DNA from: Cavia porcellus
Taxonomy: Eukaryota; Chordata; Mammalia; Rodentia; Caviidae
NCBI RefSeq assembly: GCF_034190915.1
Contig: NW_026947484.1
Location: forward strand, 137,614,982-137,678,981
Direction of reading: 5' to 3'
Length of the DNA stretch: 64,000 nucleotides
Shown one piece after another: positions 35,741 to 47,399 of the stretch. The position numbers and the translations under genes were made by a program. The notes beneath the pieces are model-generated. The model saw only the letters and a program-made list of their open reading frames with translations, had not been told where the DNA came from and did no database searches. How positions within the stretch are numbered: the first letter of the stretch is position 1; every line of letters begins with the position of its first letter.

Positions 35741-36379
35741 AAGCCTGCTCCATGTCCTGCTACCTCCCTGTAAATCTGAAATTAAAGGAACCCAGGTGCC
35801 TGTTCCATCCCCTTACACTACCTGGGGGCAGCCAACACAGGAAGCGCCTGGGGCTGTCTTAAACAACATGGCAGACTGCTCATGGCCACTGTGGCTGAAT
35901 TTCTTCTGGCTACTCTTTCTTCTATTTGGTTTGTGTTGCTATCATTCACACTAAGCTCTTGTCCAGGAAACACCAAATACTTCAGTTCTGTACTTTAGTT
36001 TGTCCTAGAAATCTGCTCCTTTTTTGCTTCATCAGAAAACCTATCCTTTAAAGTCCTGCTAAGATTAGCACTTTGTTCTCTAGATGGAATTCATCACTGG
36101 CTGACTATTTTCAAAATATTTTCTTCGTGTTGTGTTTTACTACATATTGCACTGGTATAAGTGCTACATGTCACAGTTAAAAGAAGCCAGGATCCCTTTT
36201 ACTATCTCCAAATTCTCAAGTACAAGATACAGACAGTAAGTCTCACACTGAAGTTGGGTTTTAAATTCTAACTGTAATTCTAACTGGGCTAATATTTCTT
36301 TATTATAGAAAATGATAATAAATGGAAACAGATTGAGATAGATGCAATTATATATTTTGTTTTTTAAGTTCTAAAGAAA
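35741..36379. other. unrecognised sequence
   Basis: GC-richer sequence to about 35960 may belong to the same element as the tandem array. Beyond it nothing is recognised. Confidence 0.35.
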
Positions 36380-36475
36380 ATAAAACACAAGATAGATACT
36401 GCTGTCTCCATTTTCACAAGTAGAAAAACAGAGCCAGTGGCTTAAATGACTGTCTACAATCACATGATTTCTTTT
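36380..36475 (-). repeat. MIR SINE fragment, minus strand
   Basis: 'ctgtctccattttcacaagtag', 'gtggcttaaatgactgtctacaatcacatg' match the reversed MIR core. Confidence 0.55.
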
Positions 36476-36939
36476 GGTATTGTTTTCATTAGAAATTTTA
36501 TAGACCACCTACAGAACTTTTATAAATTGAATCATATTTAAAATATAAATGGAGAAGTTGCTATATAAAAGATTCTTATGACACCTATATTAAGTCAATA
36601 AATTGTAATAGAAGCTACTAACTTTTTATTTTGAGTTAAAAAAAAAGGCAAGTAAAAGTGGAAGACAGATTGAGGAAGGTGGTTCACAGATACAGGTGTG
36701 CATTTGGATAAGAGGAAGATCTTCTAACGTTTACAGTACAAAAGGATAACTGGTTGACAACAACTAGTATAGTACTTTAAAGTAACTAGTAGCATGCAAT
36801 TTTAGTGTTCCCAAGATAAAGATTGATATATGTCTTATGTCTGTGGTGGTACATATGCTAATTGCCCTGCTCTGATCATTACACATGACATATGGATATT
36901 GAAATGTCACACTTTAGCCCATAAATTTATAATTATTAT

Positions 36940-37230
36940 GAGATCATTAAAAATATAAATGTATGTTAAAAAATTGGATCCTTATTTTATTTGTTGTACC
37001 AAAATAACTTCCAGATGGATCAAAACTTATATGTAAATCATGAAATCACAGACATCCTAGAAGAACACATGAATATGTATTTTTAAAATTCTAGAATGGA
37101 CAAAATTTTTAAAAATATAACATGTAATCCATAATTTGTAAACCAAAAGACTAGTAAATTCGATTATATGAAAATTACACCTTGTATAGTATTTAAGTCC
37201 CTTAAAAGAAAAAAACCACAAAAGGCAAAA
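36940..37230 (+). repeat. L1M ORF2 fragment
   Basis: 'aattggatccttattttatttg', 'cttccagatggatcaaaact', 'cacagacatcctagaagaacac' follow the ORF2 segment corresponding to residues about 960-1010 of the intact copy. Heavily mutated. Confidence 0.65.
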
Positions 37231-37798
37231 ACAAAGTTAAATATTTTCTTTGATTCTAGACTGCATTGAGTTTGGTGATACCATAGGACTGTACAGTCTG
37301 GTTGAATGTTAACTGACAGACAGAGATCTTGCTTGATAAACACAAGTCATAATACCCATTGAATCAGAAATAAAATTGGGGATCAATTTTCATATCCTGA
37401 ACTGAATGTTTCCTGCCGGTCTCAGGATTAATAGTTGGGGAGTTAATGTAGAGAAATGTCTAGTGCATTGTGTGAAGGATTGAAAATTACAAGAATGGTT
37501 GTGAAAGTCAAGATTTGGCTTCTTAGGCCAGGAGTGTCTGATCTGATAAATCTGAGCGACCAAATCTCTAGAGCTCCTTTTTGAAACTATGTTCAGTCGA
37601 CAGAAGAAATATAAGAAGAAAAATGAAAGTGAAATCTATTTCATTCTTAAACTAGATTCTTTCCTAAGCAAAGAGTTTCTGTTTTTAAAAGATATTTAGT
37701 TAAAATGAAGCTGTGACCAGGTTTATATGACTTCCTTAACAAAATGATGAAATGTATCAATTTAAAAAACATAAAGGACTAAAAAAATTAGGAATAAA
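37231..37798. other. unrecognised sequence
   Basis: Nothing is recognised. Confidence 0.4.
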
Positions 37799-37896
37799 GG
37801 GAACTGGGGCTATAGCTCAGTGGCAAAGTACCTGCCTGACAAGCACAAGGTTGTGAGTTTGATCCCTGGTACCAAAAAACAAACAAACAAAAAGAA
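37799..37896 (+). repeat. ID SINE
   Basis: 'gaactggggctatagctcag', 'gtacctgcctgacaagcac', B-box-like gtttgatccc, then GGTACC and a (CAAA)n tail. Confidence 0.93.
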
Positions 37897-38181
37897 ACCA
37901 TGGAGGAATGACTCAGTGGCCCACAGGGGAATTGCTATGAATTTATATTACATTCTTAGTTGTAGAATGCTTATCTTCCACTATTTCTCAGGCATGACAA
38001 AACATGATCTTAATGATGATGAGTCACTGGTATTTATAGAACTGTTTTTATTCTCCATAGTCATTGTTACAGTATTTTTAACAAGATTTCTGAATAATAA
38101 TAAAGATTTACAGTTGAAAGAATGACATTTAGATCTGCCATTGAACCATTCCAGCCTGGTTACTTTTGCTTTGTGAAAGAT

Positions 38182-38600
38182 TGTTAGTGACAGTCTATGT
38201 TGCTGTGACTAAATACCTGAGAATATGAACTCACAGAAGAAAATTTCATGGTTTCAGAGTACTAATCCATGGTGACTAGGCTTCATTGTTCAGGCTTCAT
38301 AGTGGGGCAATGTTTCATGGTGGAAGAGCATGAGGGAACGTAACTTGTCACTTTCTACTTCATGGCAAGGAAAGGAGATGGAGAGGAAGGATCCAGGAGC
38401 CAAATACAGTCCCCACAATCAAGCCCTACTTTCTACTTTATCACCTCCCAATAAAGTCATCAAATCATAATTTCATAAATGAATTAAACTACGTGATGAA
38501 GTTAGAGCCTTCATGATACAAACATTTCCTATAAATCCCATTAAGTGGCAACCAAATCCTTAGCACATGAGTTTCCAGTAACATTTCAAACTCAAACTTT
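38182..38600 (-). mobile_element. 3' LTR of minus-oriented MaLR element
   Basis: Starts TGTTAG (reversed LTR end), then 'gttgctgtgactaaatacctgag', 'atggtttcagagtactaatccatgg', 'tttcatggtggaagagcat', 'cataaatgaattaaact', 'gcacatgagtttccag'. It is directly followed by the reversed internal sequence 'aaggtttcatccctggtgac' at 38601-38621. That internal sequence then resumes at 46043, beyond the nested insertions. Confidence 0.75.
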
Positions 38601-38621
38601 AAGGTTTCATCCCTGGTGACT

Positions 38622-38939
38622 TGTGGTTTGTATCTAGATATCCCTCATGTGATCCTCCTGGGCGGGGCTTTTTGGAGGTGGCCAGATCTAAAATGTGTGA
38701 TGTTAGGATTAAGGATTGATATTGGGATTAATGGTGCTGTGCTAGGATTAAGGGTGCCCCTCCCTCAGTGTAAGAATGAGGGACAGAAAAAAGGGCTGCT
38801 GTCACCATTTGCTGCTTGTTGCTTCACTGCTAGCTACCATTTGCCTGCCCCACTTTCTCAGGGAGCATTTCTCTTCTGCTGACGTTCTTCTGCCATGCTA
38901 CCTTGCCCTGGAGTCAGCCAACTATGAATTGAAACCTCT
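38622..38939 (+). mobile_element. MaLR LTR, plus strand, 5' part (split by L1)
   Basis: It starts TGTGGTTTGTATC within the reversed MaLR internal region, and ends at 'gagtcagccaactatgaatt gaaacctct'. It continues beyond the L1 at 45966-46042 with 'acaaactctgagctgcaataaag' and '...actaaaaca'. Together the pieces form an LTR of about 395 bp with its AATAAA intact (45981-45986). Confidence 0.8.
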
Positions 38940-39537
38940 CTGCAGAGGAGGAACTGGGCAGATCTGGGGTGCCCTCACTGGCCTCTCTGCGTATCTGGAG
39001 GACTCTGGATTTCTGTGCCCAGACTGCTGGAGTTCCCTCAGGCTTCCAGGTGCAGTGAAGGAGAGAGGTGGGTTTGAGGCTTCCACATCAGCCTCCCCAT
39101 TCCTGGCTTCATTTGGAGACCTGCTGAGCTCCCGATAGGTGGGCTGGCCCACACTACCAGCCTAGCCCAGCCTGTTTAGCTGCCGCGCCTGGCCATAGGT
39201 CTGCAGAGGAGGAGCTGGGCAGATCTGGGGTGCCCTCACTGGCCTCTCTGCGTGTCTGGAGGACTCTGGATATCTGCGCCCAGTCTGCTGGAGTTCCCTC
39301 AGGCTTCCAGGTGCAGTGAAGGGGAGAGGTGGGTTTGAGGCTTCTACATCAGCCTCCCCATTCCCGGCTTCATTTGGAGACCTGCTGAGCTCCCGATAGG
39401 TGGGCTGGCCCACACTATCAGCCTAGCCCAGCCTGTTTAGCTGCCGCGCCTGGCCATAGGTTTGCAGAGGAGGAGCTGGGCAGATCTGGGGTGCCCTCAC
39501 CGGCCTCTCTGCGTGTCTGGAGGACTGTGGATATCTC
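38940..39537 (+). repeat. L1 5' UTR monomers (261 bp x 2.3)
   Basis: Monomer 1 is 38940-39200 and monomer 2 is 39201-39461. A partial third monomer runs from 39462 to about 39537, before the unique 5' UTR part. The period is exactly 261 bp. Monomers 1 and 2 differ at about ten positions by eye. In mouse and rat L1, such monomers carry the promoter, so tandem copies here probably do the same (inference). The sequence is GC-rich compared with its surroundings. Confidence 0.93.
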
Positions 39538-39839
39538 TGCAACCAGGGAGGGTCCACAGGTTCCTGAAGCACTGCGGCCTGTGGTGAGTACCCTAACCCG
39601 GCTGCGATTGAAGAACTGTGGAGCTTCCAAGGGGCAGGTGGGCGCACAGTGTCCCTGAGGCCCAGCTTGTCTGGAACTGCGGAGTTCTGAGCAGGCAGAG
39701 GAGGGCCACTGGTTCTGTAGGCCTAATGGCTTGGAGTAGCGCGGCGCCAGAGTCCCAGTAGCTCCAAACATAGAAGGGGATTTTCAACAGATCCTGAGGA
39801 AGCTTTCAAATAACACTTGAAACACAGAAATATAGGAAA

Positions 39840-40892
39840 ATGACAAAACGAAAGACCAAATTACAACCTCAAACCTCCAGCCCATCTCAAGAAACCCTAG
39901 GAGCGATGTATATAGAAGAAAATATATCCCATTCACCTCATATATCGGACACAATAGCCACTGAAATTGACAAGCAACTCCAGGAAGCTTTAAAGAAATT
40001 CAAACTCGAAATAATCTCCCAGATAAAAGAAGAAATGATAAAAGAAATGAAAGAGATTCTAAATATATCTAAAGAAAACACAGATAAAAAATTGGAGGAA
40101 CTAAACAAAAAGATAGAATCCCTAGACGAGCAATATAAGAAACAAACAGAATACATAATGCAGATGCACAGAGATATACAGGAAATAAAAAACTCCACTG
40201 AAAGTTGTAAAAACCGCCTTAATGAAAGTGAAGATAGAATTTCAGACCTTGAAGACAGGATTGCAGCTAGTGAACAGGAAAGGAAAGATCTTTTGAAAAT
40301 AACAAGGAACCAGGAAACAACAATTCAACAACTGCAAGACAATGCAAAGAAGAATAACATAAGAATGATAGGGATTAATGAAAGAGAGGGAGACAACATG
40401 AAGGATGTCAGGAGGATATTTAGAGAAGTAATAGCTGAAAATTTCCCAAGCATGAGATCAGAAACTGACATCAGGATCAGTGAAGCATATAGAACTCCAA
40501 ACAGTCATAACCAAAATAAAACTACACCCAGACATATAATAGTCACCATCCCAGAAATCCAACACAAGAATAGATTATTAAAAGCTGTCAGAGAGAAAAG
40601 ACAAATCACTTATAAAGGAAAACCTATCAGAATCACAGCAGACTTCTCAGCACAAACGATAAAGTCAAGAAGAGCATGGAGTGAAGTATTCCAGATCCTA
40701 AAGCAAAATGATTTCCAACCAAGACTGATATATCCTGCAAAACTATCATTCAAAATAGATGGTGCAATACGATACTTCCATGACAAAGAACAGCTGAAGA
40801 ACTTCATGAACACCAAACCAACCCTGCAAAAAATATTGAAAGACAGTTTAGATACACAAAGGAAAAAACCACTAAGCAAAGCAAATAATTAA
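39840..40892 (+). CDS. ORF1: L1 ORF1 protein (RNA-binding chaperone)
   Basis: Encodes 350 residues. In the L1 family, ORF1p is the trimeric RNA-binding and nucleic-acid chaperone protein that coats its own transcript in the cytoplasm. Here residues about 1-35 are a Ser/Thr/Gln-rich basic head. About 38-165 form a long coiled coil rich in E/K/I/L with heptad spacing ([12 protein letters not shown] ... [16 protein letters not shown]). About 172-258 form the RRM (NNIRMIGI and RHIIVTIPE strands). About 262-332 form the C-terminal domain with [16 protein letters not shown] and [10 protein letters not shown]. The ATG follows a short A-rich leader. The length is normal for rodent ORF1p (about 340-370). 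It is intact, with no frameshift. The stop TAA lies 19 nt before ORF2, so ORF2 is probably translated by reinitiation or an internal entry. Confidence 0.97.
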   Translation: MTKRKTKLQPQTSSPSQETLGAMYIEENISHSPHISDTIATEIDKQLQEALKKFKLEIISQIKEEMIKEMKEILNISKENTDKKLEELNKKIESLDEQYKKQTEYIMQMHRDIQEIKNSTESCKNRLNESEDRISDLEDRIAASEQERKDLLKITRNQETTIQQLQDNAKKNNIRMIGINEREGDNMKDVRRIFREVIAENFPSMRSETDIRISEAYRTPNSHNQNKTTPRHIIVTIPEIQHKNRLLKAVREKRQITYKGKPIRITADFSAQTIKSRRAWSEVFQILKQNDFQPRLIYPAKLSFKIDGAIRYFHDKEQLKNFMNTKPTLQKILKDSLDTQRKKPLSKANN

Positions 40893-40911
40893 ACAGAACC
40901 GAAAGATAAAG

Positions 40912-43900
40912 ATGCAACAGCAGAGAGATAACATTCCTACAATTAACCAGCATTTAACAGTAATAACCATTAATGTAAATGGTCTCAATGCACCAATCAA
41001 AAGAAACAGACTAGCAGAATGGATCAAGAAACAAAATCCAACCATATGCTGTTTACAGGAAACCCATCTAACCCAGAAAGATACTCACAGACTGAAAGTC
41101 AAAGGATGGAAAACAATTCTTCATGCAGCAGGAATCCAAAAAAAGGCAGGAGTAGCCATTCTGTTTGCAGACAACGTGAACTTTAAACCAACAATGACCA
41201 TAAAGGACAAAGAAGGTCACTACATACTCCTTAGGGGAAAACTCCAAGAGGAAGAGATAACTATCTTAAATATATACGCACCAAACTCCAGAGCACCCAG
41301 TTATATAAAACAATTATTAACAGAAATGAAAACTCAAATTATCAGTAACACAATTGTAACAGGAGACCTTAATACACCACTGACACCAAGGGACAGATCA
41401 GCCAGACAGAAAATGAGCAAAGAAATAACAGAACTGAATCACACCTGTGAACAAATGGGTTTGATAGACATATACAGAATGTTCCACCCAACAACATCAG
41501 AATACACATTCTTCTCAGCAGTACATGGATCATTTTCTAAAATAGACCATATATTAGCTCACAGAACATATTTAAGCAAATGCAAAAGAGTTGAAATCAT
41601 CCCTTGCATATTATCAGATCATAGCGCTCTGAAATTAGAAATTAATGACAAAGGATACTGCAAAAATTCCGCAAACACATGGAAACTAAATAACACACTC
41701 TTGAGTAATCAGTGGGTCACAGAAGAAATTAAAGAAGAAATTAAACAATACCTAAAAGAAAATGAAAATGCAGATACAACTTACCGGAATCTGTGGGATG
41801 CAATGAAAGCCGTTCTGAGAGGAAAATTTATTGCACTGAGTTCCCACATCAGGAAAACAGAACGAATACAAATAAATAACTTGATGCTACACCTCAAACA
41901 GCTAGAAAAAGAAGAGCAAGTCAAGCCCAAAGCCAAAAGAAGAGAGGAAATTATAAAAATCAGAGCAGAAATCAATGCAATAGAGACTAAGAAAACAATC
42001 CAAAGAATCAACGAATCAAAGAGTTGGTTCTTTGAAAGAATAAATAAAATCGATAAGCCCCTAGCCAACCTTATTAAAAAAAGGAAAGAAAAAGCTCAAA
42101 TTCATGCAATAAGAAATGAAAAAGGAGAAATCACTACAGACCCAATAGAAATACAGAGGATCATCAACACCTATTTCGAAAACCTCTACTCTCAAAAGTT
42201 TGATAACACAGAAGAAATAGACAGATTCTTAGAAGCATATGAAGTACCAAAGCTAGATCAAGAGGATATAAAACTGTTGAATAACCCAATCTCTGCTAAT
42301 GAAATTGAGAATGTAATTGGGTCCTTGCCCACCAAGAAGAGCCCAGGCCCAGATGGATTCACTGCAGAATTCTACAAGAAATATAAAGAAGACCTAATGC
42401 CGACACTCCTCAAACTATTCAATGAAATTGAAAGGGAAGCAATCCTTCCTAAGTCATTCCTGGAAGCAAATATTACTCTAGTACCAAAACCTGAGAAAGA
42501 CCCAACTATAAAAGAGAACTATAGACCGATCTCCCTAATGAACACAGATGCAAAAATCCTCAATAAAATATTGGCAAATAGGATCCAGCAAATCATCAAG
42601 AAGATTATACACCATGACCAGGTGGGATTCATCCCAGGAATGCAAGGATGGTTCAACATACGCAAATCAATAAATGTAATCCACCATATCAATAAAGCCA
42701 AAAATAAGAATCACATGATCATCTCTATAGATGCAGAAAAAGCCTTCGATAAGGTCCAACACTTATTCATGATAAGAACTTTACAGAAAATTGGAATAAA
42801 TGGTCTTTACCTCAATATAATAAAGGCCATTTATGACAAACCAACAGCCAGCATCATACTAAATGGCCAAAAATTGAAAGCCTTTACTTTAAAGTCGGGT
42901 ACAAGACAAGGATGTCCTTTATCACCACTCCTATTTAATATAGTACTGGAAGTACTAGCCAGAGCAATTAGGCAAGAAAGAGAAATAAAAGGGGTAAAGA
43001 TAGGAAAAGAAGAAGTTAAATTATCATTGTTTGCAGATGACATGATACTCTACATAGAAGACCCCCTAAACTCCATTGAAATACTCTTAGATACAATAAA
43101 TAAATTCAGTAATGTGGCTGGATACAAAATCAATACTCAGAAATCAATAGCATTCCTATACACGAACAACAAAATTACAGAGAGGGAAATAAGAGAAACT
43201 GGACTATTCACATTAGCAAGCAAAAAAATGAAATATTTAGGAATTACTCTTACGAAAGAAGTGAAAGACTTATACAGTGAAAATTATAATACACTGAAAA
43301 AGGAAATTGAAGATGATCTCAGAAAATGGAAAGACATCCCTTGCTCATGGATAGGAAGAACAAACATTGTGAAAATGGCCATTCTCCCAAAACTGTTATA
43401 CAGATTCAATGCAATCCCAATAGAAATACCATCAACATACCTTATAGATCTAGAGAAATCACTCCTAAATTTCATCTGGAACCAGAAGAGACCTAGAATC
43501 GCAAAGGCAATTCTAAGCAGCAAAGACAAAGCAGGAGGCATCACAATCCCTGACTTGAAGTTATACTACAAAGCAACAGTAGTAAAATCAACATGGTATT
43601 GGAATCAAAACAGAGCTGAAGATCAGTGGAATAGATTAGAAGATACAACCACAACTACGAGCACACTCAACCACCTTATTTTTGATAAAGGAGCCAAGCA
43701 GGTTCACTGGAAGAACGACAGTCTCTTTAATAAATGGTGCTGGAAAAACTGGCTCTCCATTTGCCGAAAACTAAAGCTAGACCCATGTCTATCACCATGT
43801 ACTAAATTAAAATCTAAATGGGTCAAAGATCTGAATATTAAAACAGAAACACTAAATCTATTGGAAGACAAAATAGGTAGAAACCTTGGAGACATAGGAG

Positions 43901-44748
43901 TAGGTAAAGAATTCATGAACAGGACTCAAACCGCACGGGAAATACTTCCCAGAATCAATAACTGGGACCACTTCTTATTAAAAAGTTTCTGCATGTCAAA
44001 AGAAATCTCCAGCATAGTGAAAAGAAAACCCACAAACTGGGAAAAGATTTTAGTGAACTCTCTCTCAGACAAGGGCCTCTTGTCTAAAACATACAAAGAA
44101 TTAAAGAAACTCAGACCTCCGAAATTCAAAGATCCAATCCAAAAATGGGCATCTGAGATGAATATGCAATTCTCAGATGAAGAAATGCAAATGGCAAATA
44201 AATACATGAAAAAATGCTCATCATCATTGGTCATTAGAGAAATGCAAATTAAAACCACACTGAGATACCATCTCACTCCTGAAAGAATGGCCAGGATCAA
44301 GAAAACCGACAACAAATGCTGGAGAGGCTGTGGGGAAAAAGGAACTCTCCTGCACTGCTGGTGGGAGTGTAGACTGGTACAGCCTTTGTGGAGATCTGTC
44401 TGGAGATTTCTCAAAAAGTTGGGACTGGAAATCCCATTTATTCCAGCTATTCCACTTCTAGGCATATTCCCAGAAGAACTGAAAGCATCATACCACAGTG
44501 ATATATGTGCACCTATGTTTATAGCAGCACAATTTGTAATCGCCAGATCTTGGAAACAACCCAAGTGCCCATCAACTGAGGAATGGATAAAAAAGTTGTG
44601 GTATTTCTATACAATGGAGTATTATTCAGCTATAAAGAAGGATCACATTGAGATATTTATCAATAAATGGGCGCAGCTTGAGACCATACTCATAAGTGAA
44701 ATAAATCAATCTCGCATGTGTGAATACCGAATAGTTTCCCTAATGTAA
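40912..44748 (+). CDS. ORF2: L1 ORF2 protein (endonuclease / reverse transcriptase)
   Basis: Encodes 1278 residues, normal for mammalian ORF2p. It nicks target DNA and copies L1 (or SINE) RNA onto the nick. The N-terminal apurinic-like endonuclease has N21 (ITINVNGLN), E50 (CLQETHL), D152 (GDLNTPL), D212 (SKIDHIL) and D236/H237 (SDHSALK), all matching the family's catalytic set. The RT core holds the IPKPEKD...YRPISLMN region, [23 protein letters not shown] and the FADD box with D709 and D710. The C-terminal Cys motif is C1136-x3-C1140-x7-H1148-x4-C1153 ([18 protein letters not shown]). No premature stop or frameshift is present. Start chosen as the first ATG after ORF1. A further upstream start is excluded by the ORF1 stop and spacer. 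Confidence 0.98.
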   Translation: MQQQRDNIPTINQHLTVITINVNGLNAPIKRNRLAEWIKKQNPTICCLQETHLTQKDTHRLKVKGWKTILHAAGIQKKAGVAILFADNVNFKPTMTIKDKEGHYILLRGKLQEEEITILNIYAPNSRAPSYIKQLLTEMKTQIISNTIVTGDLNTPLTPRDRSARQKMSKEITELNHTCEQMGLIDIYRMFHPTTSEYTFFSAVHGSFSKIDHILAHRTYLSKCKRVEIIPCILSDHSALKLEINDKGYCKNSANTWKLNNTLLSNQWVTEEIKEEIKQYLKENENADTTYRNLWDAMKAVLRGKFIALSSHIRKTERIQINNLMLHLKQLEKEEQVKPKAKRREEIIKIRAEINAIETKKTIQRINESKSWFFERINKIDKPLANLIKKRKEKAQIHAIRNEKGEITTDPIEIQRIINTYFENLYSQKFDNTEEIDRFLEAYEVPKLDQEDIKLLNNPISANEIENVIGSLPTKKSPGPDGFTAEFYKKYKEDLMPTLLKLFNEIEREAILPKSFLEANITLVPKPEKDPTIKENYRPISLMNTDAKILNKILANRIQQIIKKIIHHDQVGFIPGMQGWFNIRKSINVIHHINKAKNKNHMIISIDAEKAFDKVQHLFMIRTLQKIGINGLYLNIIKAIYDKPTASIILNGQKLKAFTLKSGTRQGCPLSPLLFNIVLEVLARAIRQEREIKGVKIGKEEVKLSLFADDMILYIEDPLNSIEILLDTINKFSNVAGYKINTQKSIAFLYTNNKITEREIRETGLFTLASKKMKYLGITLTKEVKDLYSENYNTLKKEIEDDLRKWKDIPCSWIGRTNIVKMAILPKLLYRFNAIPIEIPSTYLIDLEKSLLNFIWNQKRPRIAKAILSSKDKAGGITIPDLKLYYKATVVKSTWYWNQNRAEDQWNRLEDTTTTTSTLNHLIFDKGAKQVHWKNDSLFNKWCWKNWLSICRKLKLDPCLSPCTKLKSKWVKDLNIKTETLNLLEDKIGRNLGDIGVGKEFMNRTQTAREILPRINNWDHFLLKSFCMSKEISSIVKRKPTNWEKILVNSLSDKGLLSKTYKELKKLRPPKFKDPIQKWASEMNMQFSDEEMQMANKYMKKCSSSLVIREMQIKTTLRYHLTPERMARIKKTDNKCWRGCGEKGTLLHCWWECRLVQPLWRSVWRFLKKLGLEIPFIPAIPLLGIFPEELKASYHSDICAPMFIAAQFVIARSWKQPKCPSTEEWIKKLWYFYTMEYYSAIKKDHIEIFINKWAQLETILISEINQSRMCEYRIVSLM

Positions 44749-45956
44749 GTAATGATTCAAATATATAAAAATATGTGGTAATCATGATTCCCCATTAGGT
44801 GGCCTTGAAGCCTTATAAAGTTTTCACTCATTAATTAGAAAGGCTTTATTCTGGGCTTCTTGATATGAAAATATTTGAAGCTAGAGTATATGAAGTTTTA
44901 CCCAAATATTTCAAGGAAAAAGACACTATGGTAACTACTATTAAGTCAGGTTATAAGGTGGTGAAGTACTAGGTTATTGAAACAGTCATGCTGTGACCTC
45001 TATTGTTATATTGTTATGTCCTGTTTTATCTCAATCTCCCCCTTATTGTTTCAAAAAAAATTATTTAGTCATTTCTTATGTTTGTCTTAATTAAAGAAAA
45101 AATTCAAAAAAATTAGGATATATAAATAGTAACTCTTTTCGATTTCCTATTAACTTGTTTTGAAGTCCTGTAGTACTCCCACGATCTTGTTTTGACTGAT
45201 TAGACTCTGTTCCATTCTATATGATAGTATCAAGTTTGAAGACATAGGCAACTACTTTGAAGACAATAAGATTCACTAAGATACCGATTCTGGTTTGACT
45301 ATTGTCTTCTTTGGAAGTCCTGTAATGTTTACAATGCCTAAGTTTTATTGGTCTTGTTCTCTACTGTTTTGTCCAACTTTATAATATCTAATAAGATAGA
45401 CAATTCTTTTTAAGGAAACAAGGGACAACGTTGATAACCATTGTTGATAAACTTGTACTCTGTTCTACACCATGCGCTATGTCTATCCTTGGTATTGACT
45501 GACAGCTTTGTTTTGCCATATTTGACTGTATTCTTCCCCCCCCCAAAGAAAGTAATAAGCACTAAGGAGTAATAAAATCCAAGATGTGTAAATTTTGTTG
45601 TAAAAAAGAGAGGGGAAAAAAAAAAAAAGAAAAAGAGCTCTAACGGATATAACAGCAAGTGTGTTTGGGGGTGTTAAATAGCTGACTTTATCAATGTTTT
45701 TGGAACATTGAACACAGCTGTTTGCAGTCTCCCTGTTTGAATGTCCACCTTGTGTTCTTTGATACTGTGATTTGAGGAACTGTTTTCAAGAAAATAGTGT
45801 GTAATCTACTAGCAGGTAATTTCTTACTGTTATGGTTTTTTGTTTTGTTTTGTTTTGTTTTGTTTTGTTTTGTAGTTCTGTATTGCGTGTACCCTTACGC
45901 CGCTTTGGTTTGTTTTGTGTTTTTCTCTTTTTCCTCTTAAATAAAAAAAAAAAAAA
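44749..45956 (+). other. L1 3' UTR
   Basis: Non-coding, T-rich, about 1.2 kb. It contains recurring modules (cttgttttgaagtcctg, tttgaagacaataag-type), a run of ten C at about 45534-45544, an A-run near 45617 and a (TTTTG)n pentanucleotide tract at 45840-45872. The same UTR, without coding sequence, was inserted at 13469-14560. Confidence 0.92.
45940..45945 (+). terminator. L1 polyadenylation signal
   Basis: AATAAA merges directly into the A tail at 45943-45956, just before the TSD. Confidence 0.85.
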
Positions 45957-45965
45957 GAAACCTCT

Positions 45966-46042
45966 ACAAACTCTGAGCTGCAATAAAGCTTTCCTCCTTT
46001 AATGGGTATTTTGTTTTAGCAATGAGAAAAGTAACTAAAACA
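45966..46042 (+). mobile_element. MaLR LTR, plus strand, 3' part (split by L1)
   Basis: It resumes the LTR cut at 38939: 'acaaactctgagctgcaataaagc', 'cctcctttaatgggtatttt', ending 'gtaactaaaaca'. The AATAAA is at 45981-45986. Confidence 0.82.
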
Positions 46043-46690
46043 CTACCAAAGTTTCATGCCTATCTCATAAGGCAAAAATGCATTCAGTATATCTCTAAGA
46101 GTTTCCAAAGTTTCAACCATTCTAGCATTGCTCAAATTTTCATGTCCAAAGCTTCCTCTGAGACGCAAGACAAGCCGTGAAGCTCTGTAAAAATAGAAAA
46201 TCAAGTTACATACTCCCAAAAGATGTTGGCACGGAGTAAACATTCACATTTCAGAAGAGAAGAATAAAGGCATAGAAAGCAGAGATGGGACCAAAGCAAA
46301 ACAGATTAGAGCAAGGCAAACATTCAATTCTACCGTACCATGTCTGGCACTGAAGGCATGTAGTGGTATGATGTTGCTTCAGAGGGACTGCGAAGACTCA
46401 TCCCTATAACTTTACATGTTGAAGCCTACATGGCCACTCTGTTAGGTTGCCCTTGGTCATTGCCTATGGTTTCTGAGACAGGCACTGTACCTGGCATCTC
46501 TAACCTTCTGAGTCTCCACTGCAGTTTGAGCTTTACTTTTATAACCTTATGCATTGCCCTCTCCAGGGAAGCCTACAGGGATTTTGACTCTAACACATGT
46601 TTCCTGTGTTTCTTTTGTGGAAGTCTTCATACCCTGAATGACTTCATCAGCCTTGCATTCTGTATGCCTGCAAAATCAGCACCGTGAGAA
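46043..46690 (-). mobile_element. MaLR internal region, minus strand
   Basis: Reversed, 46330-46043 matches the plus-strand internal region at 48120-48960 in this window: 'ctgttttgctttggtccc', 'gctttctatgcc', 'gaatgtttactccgtgcc', 'ggagtatgtaacttg', 'gccttatgagataggcatg'. Beyond 46330 the match weakens. It has no coding potential, as is usual for non-autonomous MaLRs. Confidence 0.68.
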
Positions 46691-46864
46691 TGATGCCAAG
46701 ATCAGTGACAAGTGTGAGCTGTGGTGCCCTTGGAACACTGTAGCTCTGGTATTTGAGTGCCTGGAAGTTGAAGGCAGAGCAATAATTTTTTATCCAGCCT
46801 TGTGTGATTTTCTGAAAGAAATCCTTTAAAGAAATTTATACTTTTATAGTCTTGAATCTATGAT

Positions 46865-46865
<1 letters not shown>

Positions 46866-46900
<35 letters not shown>
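46866..46900. repeat. (TG)n microsatellite
   Basis: Pure TG run. Confidence 0.95.
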
Positions 46901-46902
<2 letters not shown>

Positions 46903-46904
46903 AG

Positions 46905-47235
46905 CCAATTCCTGAGTTATTGTCAAGGCATCTTTCCTACTGTTCCTACATCTGCAGAATGTAACACTAATGACCTATATTCCATTCTCAATAGTCTTCA
47001 TTTCCATTTGAAACATCTTAAATATAGCCTTTACTATCCACATCCCTTCCAGTATCCTAGCTTTTTGATCTTATATCATAATCACTCAGTAAATTTCACT
47101 TACAAGCCTACATCTTTAAAGCTTCCCAAGTTTCTCCTGCAAACCAATTCCAAATGCTTGTGACCTGTATAATCAGATATATCAATGACCATACTTTTTA
47201 GTACCAATTTTCTGTTTGTCTTTTTTTTTGTTTTG
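46905..47235 (-). mobile_element. possible further MaLR internal sequence, minus strand
   Basis: 'cacatcccttccagtatcct', 'cccaagtttctcctgcaaaccaattccaa' and 'tagtaccaattttctgt' resemble distal MaLR internal sequence in reverse. Weak. Confidence 0.35.
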
Positions 47236-47399
47236 CTGACACATTCTAGCACAAAAATTCTCTACCTTTTGTTCACATCTTGAGATTTTACATTACCTCC
47301 AATTTAAAGATGACAGATTTGTTTATCTGGTGGAGAAAATTTCAAGTCAGCACAACCTTCAGACAGTAGCATGGGCATTACTGGCTGCATCTATCCGGG

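Larger units (their letters stand above)
38940..45956 (+). mobile_element. L1: full-length LINE-1 with intact ORFs
   Basis: A 7,017-bp insertion with a monomeric 5' UTR (38940-39839), ORF1, a 19-nt spacer, ORF2, a 1.2-kb 3' UTR, AATAAA and a short A tail. It is flanked by a perfect 9-bp TSD, GAAACCTCT, at 38931-38939 and 45957-45965, the expected result of target-primed reverse transcription. Both ORFs run from ATG to stop with no frameshift or premature stop, and all key catalytic residues are present. It is therefore one of the younger elements in the window and may be mobilisation-competent (inference). It probably is, or is close to, the L1 lineage that moves ID SINEs in this genome. Confidence 0.97.

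Noticed and set aside
41781..44564. Minus-strand frames of up to 212 codons across the L1 ORF2
   Set aside because: They are antisense shadows of ORF2 and show no independent features.
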